A stretch of 64,000 nucleotides of DNA from Cydia pomonella. Lineage: Eukaryota > Arthropoda > Insecta > Lepidoptera > Tortricidae. Shown here one piece after another: positions 33,390 to 45,498 of the stretch. The notes below the pieces were generated by a model. It was not told the DNA's origin and ran no database searches. It saw only the letters and a list, made by a program, of their open reading frames with translations. A program made the translations under genes and the position numbers. The stretch is from NCBI RefSeq assembly GCF_033807575.1, contig NC_084711.1, forward strand, positions 12,524,001 to 12,588,000. Reading direction: 5' to 3'. Each line of letters starts with the position of its first letter. The stretch's first letter is position 1.

Positions 33390-33532
33390 GAAAAGGTTAA
33401 AGGTGGAAGGGATCGCTCTTTAGCGATAAGACCGCCTGTTGTCTGCCTCTATCACTAATCAATTGTTTTTCTTTAAGCTGTATCTTTTACTGAGGTGTGC
33501 CAATAAAGAGTATTCTATCTATCTATCTATCT
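33390..33532 (+). repeat. retroelement 3' end with TCTA tail
   Basis: GGAAGGGATCGCTCTTTAGCG, ATAAGACCGCCTGTTGTC and CAATAAAGAGTATTCTATC lead into a TCTA microsatellite (33509-33530). This 'GATCGCTC..GATAAGACCGCC..AATAAAG' arrangement is a common lepidopteran retroelement tail. No coding portion. Confidence 0.65.
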
Positions 33533-33913
33533 CTACATTGGTAGAGCAAATAGGAGAATTCTAATTGTATTAAGTATCATGGTACTCTAAATTGCGGTCA
33601 AAACAGTTCAAACTATATATTTATTATATTATTTGTTTTATTTAACGTTAGGTACCTACCTATTCGTTACCACAAAATCGCCGCGAGAGGCAGAGTATAA
33701 AACCGCCTAAAAACATTCGTTAAGTGATGGTGACAACACTCACAACTCACAACACGTGTAGGTAAAGCAGAGACGCTTTTCAGATTGATTTTCGTACATT
33801 GACCATAATTATATTTCGGTCGGTGCCGGTTGTTAATGTCACTGCGAGTTGGACAGCAATATAGTTATGCGCGCGCGATAGAGATAGCTACAGGCTGGTC
33901 TTCTTCAGGTATG
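33533..33913. other. unassigned AT-rich sequence
   Basis: Nothing recognised. Confidence 0.4.
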
Positions 33914-34048
33914 TACGGTCACGTCTGAAAATATCGATACGAAAAAGGGCCAAAAATATGTATACACGACTTTATTGCCCATATATTAAGGTAGTGTATA
34001 CATATTTTTTGCACATTTTTCGTATCGATATTTTCAGACGTGACTGTA
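33914..34048. mobile_element. mariner-like MITE of 135 bp
   Basis: TIRs TACGGTCACGTCTGAAAATA... and ...TATTTTCAGACGTGACTGTA match over 33 bp with one mismatch, with TA at both tips. Inner arms (AAATATGTATACAC / GTGTATACATATTT) extend the symmetry. Non-coding. A single copy in this window. Confidence 0.8.
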
Positions 34049-34500
34049 CAGTGTTTTTTATTTAAGTTGGTCATATTCTAAGTATATTGAAAGAGCTCTT
34101 TGATATAGGCAGTTAGGTAGAGTTGTAGAGCTCGACCAAGCGTAGTCTATAACGTAAAAAATAAGTACATTTTGTGATTACCAAGAAACACAATTTGCAG
34201 AATGCACACGGGTGCAGGAATGAGCACTTTCCGTACATGTGTCGAAACTTTCAAGAGCCATATGTACAGTAAAACGTGCGGAAAGGTAATTCGCAACTCG
34301 TGTCGATTTAAAACACTCCCTTCGGTCGTGTTCGTCGTTTAATTTATCACCACTCGTTGCGAATTCCCTATTTTCTGCACTTGTATCGTAAATAACTATT
34401 ATACTATACACATTCAATGTTTCATTCATTGTCACATTTCATTCATTCAACTTGCAGATTAGAATAAACAGTTCAATGTGTCTTTACTCGTATTATATTT
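34049..34500. other. unassigned sequence
   Basis: Short frames only (85 codons at most). No recognised feature. Confidence 0.4.
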
Positions 34501-34581
34501 AGAGTCTGTTCGGAAAGAGAAGAGTCGTGGAATGTATTGGGCCCATACATTCCACGACTCTTCTCTTTCCGCACGGACTCT
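34501..34581. repeat. fold-back element, GGAAAGAGAAGAGTC family, copy B
   Basis: The perfect arms 34511-34537 and 34545-34571 (CGGAAAGAGAAGAGTCGTGG plus AATGTAT) have a 7-base loop, TGGGCCC. Outside them AGAGTC (34501) and GACTCT (34576) extend the pairing. This is the best-preserved of three copies. Confidence 0.9.
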
Positions 34582-35349
34582 ATTATGTTTTTATTTCTGC
34601 AAGCAACTTTGTTAATAGGGTAGTTCAATTTTTCTTCTATTCATATTGGTGATGAAAAAAGTTTTAATATGCTCGAAAAACATTTTAAGAAAAGCGATAT
34701 CTAGCAGTGCATCTGCGAATTTCCACGAAACATTCCACCCTCGAAGCCTGCGTGGTTCGGAAAATGCCCGCTAGATGGCGTTGTCAGACAAGAGAGAGCC
34801 GACTGGTGAATAAAATACGCTTTGCCGCCTACTGGCTTCAGAACTTCAATGGTTTTCCGCGAGATGGCGGCACCAGAGGCTCAAAGCACACGCCCGAGCT
34901 TTCAAGTTCCAAAAGCTCTTACCGATTAGCGCTACGCTCAATATTTTAGCGCTGTTTTGGTTTAATTCTAAGTTTTAAAATATGTATTTGAAATTACTTC
35001 GTAGAAACTTAATTGATATATTTCGCAGAGTTTAGATATTGGTAAAGCATGAAATTATTTTCAGATTAAATTTAATATTTCAGGGGCGTTTTTATGTTCA
35101 TTTTACTTTCATATTAAATTAATTAAATGGAGTTATTATAGACGTGGTGGTTTAAAAAAAAATGCTATTCATATAAGGTAGTGAAGGAAAAAAGTAGATA
35201 TTTATTTAAAAGTGCATTTCATGCATAGCTAAATTGCTTTGTAGCTTTCAATACCCATATTATCTAATAGGGAGTATTACTCCAATGTTCTGCCGCCAGA
35301 GAGTAGCACATATTCTTAACCATAAATACAGTTTTCACTATGCATTAAG
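34582..35349. other. unassigned sequence with AGATGGCG motifs
   Basis: Two AGATGGCG words (34773-34780, 34862-34869) occur in a GC-balanced block with an 80-codon frame at 34707-34949. The frame is not recognised. The motifs resemble insect insulator-type sites, but that is only a resemblance. Confidence 0.35.
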
Positions 35350-35545
35350 GCGGTTTGCTTACAGAAGCCTGTACCGCGAAACGCGAAAATCAAAATTTCG
35401 TTATCTGCCTCTTTGTCTCTCGAATGTTCAAGGGTTATAGAGAGCCAGAAATCGAAATTTCGACTGTGGTGCTTCACAGTAAGCCCTCAGTATGTGCTAG
35501 AGGCGCCCCCTATGCAGAGTGTTGCGTAATATCCCCTGTTAATAT
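35350..35545 (+). repeat. probable dispersed repeat (GGCGCCCCCTA type)
   Basis: The segment AGAAGCCTGTACCGCGAAA, AGAGAGCCAGAAATCGAAAT, GTGGTGCTTCACAGTAAGCC and GAGGCGCCCCCTATGCAGAG resembles a repeat I associate with lepidopteran genomes. There is no second copy here to prove it. The overlapping frames of 68 and 83 codons are not recognised. Confidence 0.4.
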
Positions 35546-38337
35546 AAGTACAAAACTAATAAATAATGCGACTTTGTCGTCTTTGTCAGACTTGTTTGTC
35601 TTCTAACGTAAACAAGGAATGAACAAAATAAATTCGCGATAAACCCGTTACAAATGATTTAACGATATATTTGATTGTCTTCTGTGTGTTGGTGCGTTTT
35701 AGTTGCGTTCGCCGACGTCAGAGTGAGTCACGCGCGTGGCACGTCGGCGTGACGCCGCCCGCGTCACGCGGTCGACGCTCCGCTTACCGAAATGACGTTG
35801 ACTCATATGTTTATTGCATTTTCTTTACGGGGTTTTGTAAATGCTAATATTTGACATACTCGGCAGTCAGTCTTTATCCACATGGTACTAAGTAATCGAA
35901 GATTTTGAAGAGCTTAGTATTCATAGTATCCGAGGACAACTTCTGCAATAGTCCCTTTTGAACCAATTTGGCAGATAATTTTGTGCATAGATAATTACGA
36001 TTTCTTTCTCCAGGCTCTACCTTCACTGTGCCTTAGTATATTTTAACTGACCAACGGACATAGACAGATTGATTATAAATATTATTATAAGACAGATGAA
36101 CGAGGAATCTAAATATTATAATTTTTAAATAATATTTCTATCAAATAATAATGAAAGGTAATGTTTATATTAAAATGGAACGCTATTCCATAAAAGCAAT
36201 GCAACGAATGACAAGAACAAAAGTTCTGCTACTTGCCGGCAGATGGCGCTAGTAGTATTGTGGGCGAGGTTACTCTTAATGCATTTTTTTCTTGAGATAA
36301 TCATTTTCCGCAAGAAAAATGTATTGAACAATAATTATTTCTATAACTTTTTATTTCACTTTTCTTGGTAATGTAACACTTATGGCAAAATATATTATTT
36401 TTGCTTCTTGCCAACTTGCAGTGATGTTGACTATTTATTGGTACCTTACTTTTCAAATTCAAATACTTATAATGTCGATATATAACAGAAATATTCAGAA
36501 GGCAGTTTTTACATTACAAATAAAATATATGCATTGACTAATATGTAACAATCAATATCAAGGCATTGTGAACTTAAGGTTTATTGTAACTAATATATTC
36601 GTCTCTTTAGGTAATCGATTATGATTATTGGCTCTGTTTATAGGTAAGTTACTTTGCACTTTAATATGAAACCGAATGTACCTTAGAACGTTCAAATGCC
36701 AAGCATTCACTGTTATAAGACCTTCGTGATACCGATATGACAGCTATAAAGTAAAATAGTTGTCAGAGAAGGGCAATATCGTAGCTTTCAGTAGCTCTCG
36801 ATAATGTAGTCGGTCGCAACGCAACCTTGCAGAGTTTGTTGCTCCTTGCGGGGCGCGGGCGGGCAACCTCAACTCTAGTGACACGCTTGCAATACTGTGC
36901 ACTGACATGCCACGCTATGCTCCAACTGCGAATCCTTCACAGACCGTGCAAACTGCAGCTGTGCCAAGCCAACAACCTCACCCACTCCGCGAACGCGTGC
37001 GTTGCTATGCAAATCCCCTGATAACGGCTATCGCTTCTAAAACATAATGAGATACCTAATTACTTAACAATCGAACATAATTATCGTACGTTCTTGATGA
37101 AGTTTATTGTCCCAAATAAAGGTTGTTTACTTTTGCTTTGAACGCATCATTATGCATACGTATGCATTGTTTGTATCAACATACAGTTTATAAACGTGAG
37201 TTTATTAATGCGGAGTAGATGTTGTATTTGAGTAAATACTGATGGTGCATATTGAGTGTTATGATGTCCCAGATCGAGGGATAGCTCGTCGTGGATTATT
37301 CCATAGCCTCCGACGGCTTCAGCTGTTTACGCATCCGACGACGTGACCTATATACAAACAAATACAATAGAATTATTCATGAATCCTGTCACTCCGGCTG
37401 CCTTTGCGGCCGCATTTAAAAGAGGGATAAGAATAAAGAAAGTGGGATGCCGCGACAACATCGTTTATTATGATTGATTGAACTGCATTGTGTGGTTTTC
37501 TCTTGTTTTTGAATATATATTAACGTGTTTTAAGAATACAAAGGACGCATCTCTTATAATGCCGCCGGGGTTCCCATTGTTTAAGTCTCGTTAAATAAAA
37601 TTAGAGTGGCTGACATGAAATAATGGGCGTGTAAAAGGAATTATTTACTTCTATTCTGAAACTGATTAAATTCTACTTAATTTAAGAACTGGATCTCATT
37701 AAACCGTATGGTCATGCCTTGTATACTGAAATAGAATTCAAATCATTTTATTTCCTATTAGTTTTTATATTCAATTAACTACCAATGATTAGATTAACTT
37801 TTTTAATTATCACGTATACTACAGTAAAACGATAAATTGATGCCTACGATCTTTGCTTGATGCATTTGCTCCAAAACATATTTGCACAGTATATTTGAAG
37901 GTTCTAACGAACAACACTAATCAATCGGGAAAATTCATAAAATACACACTCACACTTACTAAACACTTACACTATATGAGGTAGGCTACTTAAATTTTTG
38001 GACAAGCTTCCTAGTATCATACTTCATTATAAATAACTTAAAGTTTATATTTGGAGCAATATATCCGAAAGCATAGTAATTAACATTACAGTAGGTGCAG
38101 TAACGAGCTCGCTTGGAACGCGCCCAACCATCCAGGACTAGGCGTTTATCCTGGTCGTCCGCGGTGGTGGCCTAACCCGATTATGTATTAACTAAGAAAT
38201 TTCTAGTTTATATATTATGTGCTTGTAATACCTAAATATATTCCTCTCCATACTGTACGTAATGACGAACTAATCAGCAGTCTTACTGAGATGATGGGAT
38301 ATGCCAATATGCTATAATAATGTGCTAGATTCTATGT
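35546..38337. other. unassigned sequence with GC islands
   Basis: GC-rich islands lie at 35695-35800 (GTGACGCCGCCCGCGTCACG) and 36830-37018 (64-codon frame, not recognised). AGATGGCGCTAGTAG occurs at 36241. Otherwise it is AT-rich with no visible gene over 2.8 kb. Confidence 0.35.
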
Positions 38338-38396
38338 GGAAAGAGAAGAGTCGTGGAATGTATGGCCCCAATGCATTTCACGACTCTTCTCTTTCC
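38338..38396. repeat. fold-back element, GGAAAGAGAAGAGTC family, copy C
   Basis: Arms 38338-38363 and 38371-38396 (GGAAAGAGAAGAGTCGTGG plus AATGTAT) pair with two mismatches around a 7-base GGCCCCA loop. AGACTCT follows at 38401. It is immediately followed by a GAGCAAG-type repeat. Confidence 0.9.
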
Positions 38397-38412
38397 GAAG
38401 AGACTCTATATG

Positions 38413-38716
38413 TGCTGAGCAACCGAAAGATTCCAAAGTAAACCAACGCGTAGCAAAAAGTAGAATCTTGAGCGTTGCGAGTATTTCAAGGCACAAGGGG
38501 TAGGTTAAACAAACTTTGCTCCCGAGTGAAACAAAAGGTTTCGCCACACCAACGCGAGGAAAATACTGACTGTAAAACATTACGAATCATATTACTTATA
38601 GAGGCAATTATATCAGCCGACATTAATAAATCACTCGCTACGCTCGTGGTTCAATTTTGGAATCTTAGGCTTACTCGGGTATCAATATTAACACGAGCGG
38701 TTAAACAACAACTTTT
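38413..38716 (+). repeat. GAGCAAG-type repeat, rearranged copy with inverted end
   Basis: The left part (GAGCAACCGAAAGATTCC ... GTTAAACAAACTTTGC, CACACCAACGCGAGGAAAAT) follows the copies at 1555 and 6041. The right part (CACTCGCTACGCTCGTGG, TTCAATTTTGGAATCTTAGG, ACTCGGGTATCAATATTAAC, ACGAGCGGTTAAAC) is the reverse complement of the left end of copy 2. The unit thus has two inverted ends of about 70 bp. Copies 1 and 2 may be one-ended derivatives. Confidence 0.7.
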
Positions 38717-40909
38717 CGCCCTTGTACATCAAATACCTATTTATATATGTTACGGGTAATGTTAGGAGGTGTAATTAAAGTCAAATTTATCCTTATATAA
38801 CTAGTATTACCCAATCATTATGGGTAGAGTTATTGTTATAAAACCTCGTTTACTTAAAGTATTTAACTATGACATTCTGTAATCATACCTAGCATAAATT
38901 AGATTTAAGGCTATTGCGCCTATTGCTGTACCTGGGTCCATGTGAACTACTATGTAACTCCTATACTAACCATGGATGCAATAAATGAATAAATTATACA
39001 CATACATGTGTACACCTATTAGCTACACCTACTTGCACTTTGGCTACAGAAAAGGTTGCGTATAATAGGACAGCGCAGTTCAATATTTCTCACGATGCGA
39101 TAAGTGAGCTGATAAAAAAATAATGTTCACAATTATTATTATTATCACAGGCCTCGGTCTTTTTGGGCTGTTACTGCACACTATGTCTTTAAACGCTGGT
39201 TTCAATTCAAATGTATAATTAGATATAGTGAAAATTTTGCTGTACATATTTAATGAATAATAAATAATAATAAAATAATAATAATAAATTATATTTATAA
39301 TGACTCAGTACCTATAAATACATAGTACAATCTACGCTATGACAATATTAGCCCAAGCTATGTATTAATAATTATCTAAAAGGAAAACACTACAAATTAC
39401 TTAGCTATTTGCTAGCTGCAGGTTCTTATTGTTTGTTTTATTGTACATGTACATCGTTAAATAGAACATGACATCCAAGTAGGTGAGTTATTCTAGCGGT
39501 CGATTTTCCTAGAAGATAATGGTGCTGGCTAACGAGCAGTTAATGAATAGTGCACTGAACATAAGCCAATGAACTGGCCGAGGCGTTTATCAGTCGTGTA
39601 TCTAATAATCGCCGCTTTAAAGTTAATTCAGGTGTCCCATCATTTAAAAGACATTTATGAAAGTTATTAATACATAAATTATAAGTAGCTATTAGTTATT
39701 TATAGCCACCTTAGTAATAAAATATGCATTATTGTTTATTTTCATCGTTATATAGAGCGTCGAACAAAATGAACGAAATCATAAAAGCAGGTTAACATAT
39801 AGAGTCGAGATAAGAATACCAAATTTAAAATATGCCGTGGCAGTTCCATATCTATATACAACTGGTGATGCCTATGTTGCCGCTTTCTACATGTCAATAC
39901 TATTCTTACATAAAACTATAGGTCTAATTATAAAGCGATTAACATAACATAATAATAAAGGCTGTATGAAATCTGAAACGGATGATGCCATATGCACCTG
40001 GCGGTGACGGGGTGCTGGAGCCGAGGCCACTCCAGCGAAGGTCGCGTCACAAGCTGGTTCTGGCATCATAAGCAACTCCGTGTGATATCAGATAGGCTAG
40101 TGACGATATGCTAACCGATATCACCGCGAACGAAAACATTACGTGAACGCATGAATATAAAGTGCAATTTTGTTTGTGAGTCGTCTCGGTCGGTGGCCTT
40201 ACCTCGTTTGAGTTCATGCACCCGCGCGAAACTAGGGCACGTACAGCGCGCCCCCCTCCGACCGCTCGCTGCCCCCTCTTATCCCGTTAACAAAAAGTTT
40301 TCATTGAAATTTTCCATGCTCGACTTTTGATTTTTGATTGGAAAATGTCATGAAATTCAACAATTACAGCAACTTACTTTTTTGGAGTTAGTTTTGACAT
40401 AAAATGAATAACGTATGACCTAAAAAAGTATCTACTACAATAATTATATATCACTTCAAATTATTTTACAAGAGTATAAAAGTACACACATATTTTCTAC
40501 ACGTTAATAATCGGATCATTTATTATTCCCCTTGTATAGTTAGGAGCAAAATGAGATAAGCTAAAACAATCAAACAAAGTTGTAGAAGAGCCATTATTTA
40601 ACATGGTCATATTACGATGTCATGAGCGTGTATAGATAATTTCGAACACCTCGTTTCTCAGGACATTTTGACTGCTGACTGTACTGAAAAGAAATTCTGT
40701 CACCGCCATGATACGCGAGCTTGCACGGCGTTGTTATGTGTCGGTTGCGCAAGAGACGATGCAATGTTCGAGAAAGTGCCAGTAAAAGTAGACGCAACGC
40801 GCGTCACACCTTGCCACAACACATACCCTCACACGCGCACCCTGCGTACGTGATATCGTCAACTAATGATCATCGAACATTACCGGATCGCTAACCTAAG
40901 TATAGTTCT
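38717..40909. other. unassigned sequence
   Basis: An AAT-rich simple tract lies at 39253-39290. A GC-rich patch is at 40190-40280 (GCGCGCCCCCCTCCGACCGC). No gene recognised. Confidence 0.35.
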
Positions 40910-40970
40910 AAAATAAATGTGTCCTCTTGTATACAGACAAATTCTGTATACAAGAGGACACATTTATTTT
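40910..40970. repeat. perfect 28-bp hairpin with 5-base loop
   Basis: Arms 40910-40937 (AAAATAAATGTGTCCTCTTG plus TATACAGA) and 40943-40970 are exact reverse complements around CAAAT. No second copy. Perfect pairing implies recent origin or gene conversion between arms. Confidence 0.9.
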
Positions 40971-41739
40971 ATTTTAAAAAGAAATATTAAATAAACTTCG
41001 TAGACTACATAAAAGACATTTTTTTCAACTGATTAAATTACATAAATAAATACCTATTGTAGAAAATTTGGGATGCTATTTCAATATTTGGCAATAAGAC
41101 GTTTTACAAAATAAGTTATTTTTTTAATAAAATAGCCATGTAATGTCTAAATTCGCACGAAGCGTTAAAGCTTCAAAGAATTTTTAATTTGCTTAAGTAA
41201 AACTGAATAATAAACCAGATATTACATTATGACGCATGCCTCATTTCCATTCATAATACTTGACGCGCGTTTTGCTTTTATCACGAGCGGCTCTTACTTT
41301 GTTTACTATCTTCAAACAACTTAAATACGTATGGCCGGGAAACTTATGTACCTATTGCATACATGGGGACAAAACGTATCTGCTTAAAAAGTAAGCTTTG
41401 CTGCTGCAAAAGTATATATTGAACTTTATGAATGAATTATGGATTAAAGTGGGTATGCACTTTTGCAGTTTTTTGTACTTACTCGTAAATAAGCACAAGC
41501 AGATGCATATAAGGACATTCTTAATACAAAAAATCTCTCTTCCATGTCAAATCTAAATATTCTAAATAATTCTCATCCACAATAGTATTTATTCAATCTT
41601 AAATCTTAGTGTATTGAACCAGACTTAATTAAATACCTCGCCTGGTGATTTCGTAGTTAAATAATTATTGAGTTTCTACTATTTCTAGTTTGCTAAGTAA
41701 AATAACGTTAAATACCTTGGATACATTTACTTAAGGTTG
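40971..41739. other. unassigned AT-rich sequence
   Basis: Nothing recognised. Confidence 0.4.
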
Positions 41740-41965
41740 TACAGTCAGCATCAATAGTAGCGGATGAAACAACGCGCTAAAAGTATCTGATATTCCGGAT
41801 AAAAGTTATCAAATAAAGATAATTCTCTAAAATTTACTTTCGAAAGTATATCTTTTACAGTCTAAATTGTTCTACATATAGAACCATCAACTTTTGTTAA
41901 GCTGTTACAGAATGGTAGATACTTTTGAAACCTTGTTTGATCCCCTACTTTTGATGCTGACTGTA
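41740..41965. mobile_element. mariner-like MITE, intact copy 2
   Basis: A 226-bp element with TIRs TACAGTCAGCATCAATAGTAG and CTACTTTTGATGCTGACTGTA and TA tips. Colinear with the split copy at 17771-18745, it supplies the empty-site sequence TTTTGTTAAGCTGTTACAG for the nested insertion there. Non-coding. TACAGT tips and TA target suggest Tc1/mariner-type mobilisation. Confidence 0.85.
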
Positions 41966-44736
41966 CGTTTCATTTCACTATAGTACAGTTTAATGTCCTG
42001 AAGATATTGCCACGTTCAGGAAAACGACTTAAATTTAAGTTTAATCATTATAAATACTTCAGAGCAGATGCAGAGCTAAATGAAAGAGGTAAAAATAATT
42101 AACCAATTAAAAGACAGTGCTACTCATGAGAAACTTTTATGTCGCACACGTATGTAATAAAAGAGTAAGAAGAGTGTGGTTTCTCTTAAATTAAAAATGT
42201 GAAAGTAAATCTATTTAACACTTTGCAGTCCTAAAAATAGACATGTAACTTAAGTTATATACGTAAACTTTGTTGTATATTTATTGTGATCCGATTTTGA
42301 GATAGTATTTATTAAAGTAGAGGGTTGTAGGGAGAGCTCGGTCGGGGGGCGCGGGGCGAGTGTGGCGACAGAAATAGGGCGCGGAGGACGGAGCAAGGCT
42401 GCCCTGGTTGTCGGCCGACGACCCGCCACCACACCTACAGCCGCTCGTGTGCTTATACGACTCGCCCGTGTGTGCGTAGACGAGCTACGATTCTACGCTA
42501 CGGGCAAATATACGGGCCATTATGCATACGGTTCTGACGTAGCCCGTAGCAACTAGATAGAGTTGCAACACTGCCGTCGACGAATTTACAACGAGTTTTG
42601 TTTCTAAAATAAATGTTATCATCGAAGTAGTTACGATGACAACTAGGTGTATTTTAGTGATCTGTCTACGAATAAAAATTTAGATGATGTAACTGAAATA
42701 TATTGCTATTAATGGACATAAACCACTAAAGATATATAGTTTTACTTCTTCTACAGAAACTCATACGTAGAAATGGGAGTACGCTCTCAGTTTAACTACC
42801 CATTGTTTCTATAGTCACGGTTGCACGCCATCTGGTGTGGAGTAGAACCAACTAGAGTTCCGTAAGCGATGCTTGCCGCGCGCCTCAGGCCCCCGCCGTA
42901 AGGGCACGAGTTCGTTGCCCCGCTAGATGCTGACCTCAAAAACGAGGACACTGCAAAATTAGGGCGATGACAACGTAACGACTCGAGCGCCCGCTAGCCG
43001 CAAACGACTTTCGACTTAGAACGTAAAGGATTATGAAATACTATTGTCTGCGACGAGCGAGTGAACTATATTTGATCAATTAGGCAAATACGCTGACTCT
43101 GACGGCAGTTGTAGCTTGAAGTGTTTCACTCGTATTATATTAAGTTCACGCTATTCTTAAGAATTTGGTGCGATGCGTAGATTAAATTAAACTAGCTATG
43201 AGCATGGACTCGATGAGTAATCAGAAATAAGATGCCATTTAATATAATACTGTATCTTTCCTAAAACTTAATTACAATAAAGAGAAAATAATAAGATTTA
43301 TAAGTACATATATGTATTAAAAATAATTAAACAACCTAAAAAGTCAATTAAGAGATATTGATGTTCAGTAAAAGGAGGCCTTTTCGTAATACAGCTAATA
43401 CTTACGTAAACAATAACTACGTATTCGCAAAATACATATTTTATATTACCACGTATCCTCCTGATCTGACTAAAATTTTCTAGAGTAATCCATAAGTATT
43501 AAAAACATATTTTCTATTTTTCAGGTAAGTCTGTCACCACGAAGAGTAGGTACCAGTCTATTGCGAAACATGAAATCCACGGAATTTACATGTACGTATG
43601 CGAAGCAGCATTTTGTATGATAACGAATGCACATGCAAGCCTAGAGTAAGTAGGTACGCCCGGGAGAGCTAAATATAGCGCGGTCGTTGAACCGCAAGTA
43701 GGTCGCTCCCTGCACCCTGCGGGCCGTACCTATCTACCTATACTTCGGTGCTACACCTACCATCCTCAAGGACTTTTGCATACTTCTACTTAGGTAAGTA
43801 AGCTTTCAGCTTTACTTAGATATTGGCATTAGCACGCGACGTGCTTTTGAAGCAGAGGATATTTTAAATTTTTATAAAGAATATTTAGTAAGCATTTTTT
43901 TTTAAATATAGATGTTTCTGCTTTTGACGACAACAATAAGAAGACACATTATTATCATCTCCATGCTTATACACACTGGGCAAAGGCATCTACTCATGAG
44001 GTAGAAAAATTATGATATGTTCCCGATGTTATTCCGATTCAGATGAGGATTTTACGCAAATACATAACACAATATTTATTGTTATTGTTGCAATTTTAAA
44101 AGCGTATATCTATCTTATTTAGATTTATATTTTAAAGGTGCTCTATGAAACTGATTGCGAATGAAATATATAAAACTACAATGAATAAAATAACTTAATT
44201 ATTTAAAATAGAAACAAACAAAGTAATATTTTTAGAGGATTATACGGTTTTCGAAAATATCTCTAAAGCCAATTCATATTTTAAAGGGCAGAGCACAGTT
44301 ACATAAACAAAAACGATTGACTTTCTATTTACAATTGTATGACCCGCAGGCGACCTCGGAAAGGCTTACGTATACAGAGCATCGTAATCAATAAAAGAGT
44401 TAACAAACGATTGTAACCTTGCTGTCGTGTTTACTACCGACGCGACGTATCACTGTTGTAACGCTAATTCAATATATTTCTTTACTTAATGGATACTGTC
44501 AATAAGTAGAACAATTTATTTATAGGTCGAGTACATAATACTGTGGTCTGTTACTTTTTTTAAGCAGAGGATTAAACCAGATCTTTATGAAAATCCGTTT
44601 ACATATTTACAAACCAACCAATATCGAATCTTGCTTTCTTGCTTGAATTTGTGCTTTCATCTACCAAAAGATCTTTCTCAACTAAGTGTATAAAAATATA
44701 CAAAGGATATATGGTACTGGAACTAAGGTCTAGTAA
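41966..44736. other. unassigned sequence with GC islands
   Basis: GC-rich islands occur at 42325-42550 (overlapping 60- and 64-codon frames), 42820-43030 (AGATGGCG inverted at 42826; TTCGTTGCCC at 42911) and 43655-43740. Flanks are AT-rich. No exon could be defended. Confidence 0.35.
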
Positions 44737-44873
44737 GGCTGCGTAGCCAACATGCCAATGAACGAAACGCAACTGTCTTTGTCGCACTTATATCGAAGAG
44801 TGATAGAGAGACACAAAGCGTTTCGTTGTCGTAGCGTAGCGTAGCAACTGATTGTCACCTTGGCTAGGTAGCC
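44737..44873. mobile_element. 137-bp TIR element (GGCTGCGTAGCCAA ends)
   Basis: The left end GGCTGCGTAGCCAACATG faces CACCTTGGCTAGGTAGCC. Inside, ATGAACGAAACGCAACTG faces CAAAGCGTTTCGTTGTC, and GAGTGATAGAGAGACAC sits at the centre. The arrangement matches a MITE type I associate with moths. Only one copy is in this window. Confidence 0.65.
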
Positions 44874-45439
44874 AAATATTTTAGGACCGTTCCTCGTATT
44901 TAATATTATAGCCCAATGACTGTGCGTACAAAATTAAAATACCACGTTCTTTCGGCATTTTCGAAATTGAATAAAAAAATATTATCAGATTTTTTAATTA
45001 ACTTAAATTAAAAAGACAAATATTTATTTTCTGTTTAATATATATCCTTATATTAACTGGTGGTCATTGCGAGCAGCCTAAAATTAAATGTATCTTTGCG
45101 TGTAAACACATCATCATCCCTCCAGAGACACGGTGGTTTATTGTAAAATCGGGTGACACGCCAGCGATCGTTTCGGTTATCAGTTAGCTACGGGACGACC
45201 TAAATTCGTCGACATTGAGCAACGCGGGTAGACCCGGGTAACTTTATCACTCTGCAGGGAATGGGTTAAACGCGAGTGCAATAACCATTTGTTTTATAAT
45301 CTCTGGTTTCTAGGAATGATCTAATGCTAAAAGGTTGCTTCGAATACTAAGATTTGAACTGAATTCTTAGTTCCCCTCAAGTTTTTAAAGATAAAAACAA
45401 CCTTTTGACCATATGACTCCATATAAGCCTGTCAAGAAC
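44874..45439. other. unassigned sequence
   Basis: AAAAGGTTG at 45329 and CAACCTTTT at 45401 face each other across about 65 bp. Otherwise nothing recognised. Confidence 0.35.
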
Positions 45440-45498
45440 ACGACTTCTGTGACCAAGACAATTTGTTATTGCAACAATTGTCTTAGTCACAGGGTCGT
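45440..45498. ncRNA. candidate imperfect hairpin RNA (pre-miRNA-like)
   Basis: ACGACTTCTGTGACCAAGAC plus AATTT pairs with AACAATTGTCTTAGTCACAG plus GGTCGT: about 21 pairs broken by one bulge and one mismatch, loop of about 10 bases. Size and imperfect stem resemble an animal microRNA precursor more than a transposon fold-back, but the arm sequences match no microRNA I can recall. Expression is unknown, and a decayed inverted repeat is an equal alternative. Confidence 0.3.

Noticed and set aside
34707..34949. 80-codon frame as a conserved exon
   Set aside because: No recognisable domain, and the reading frame is not supported by plausible splice sites at both ends.
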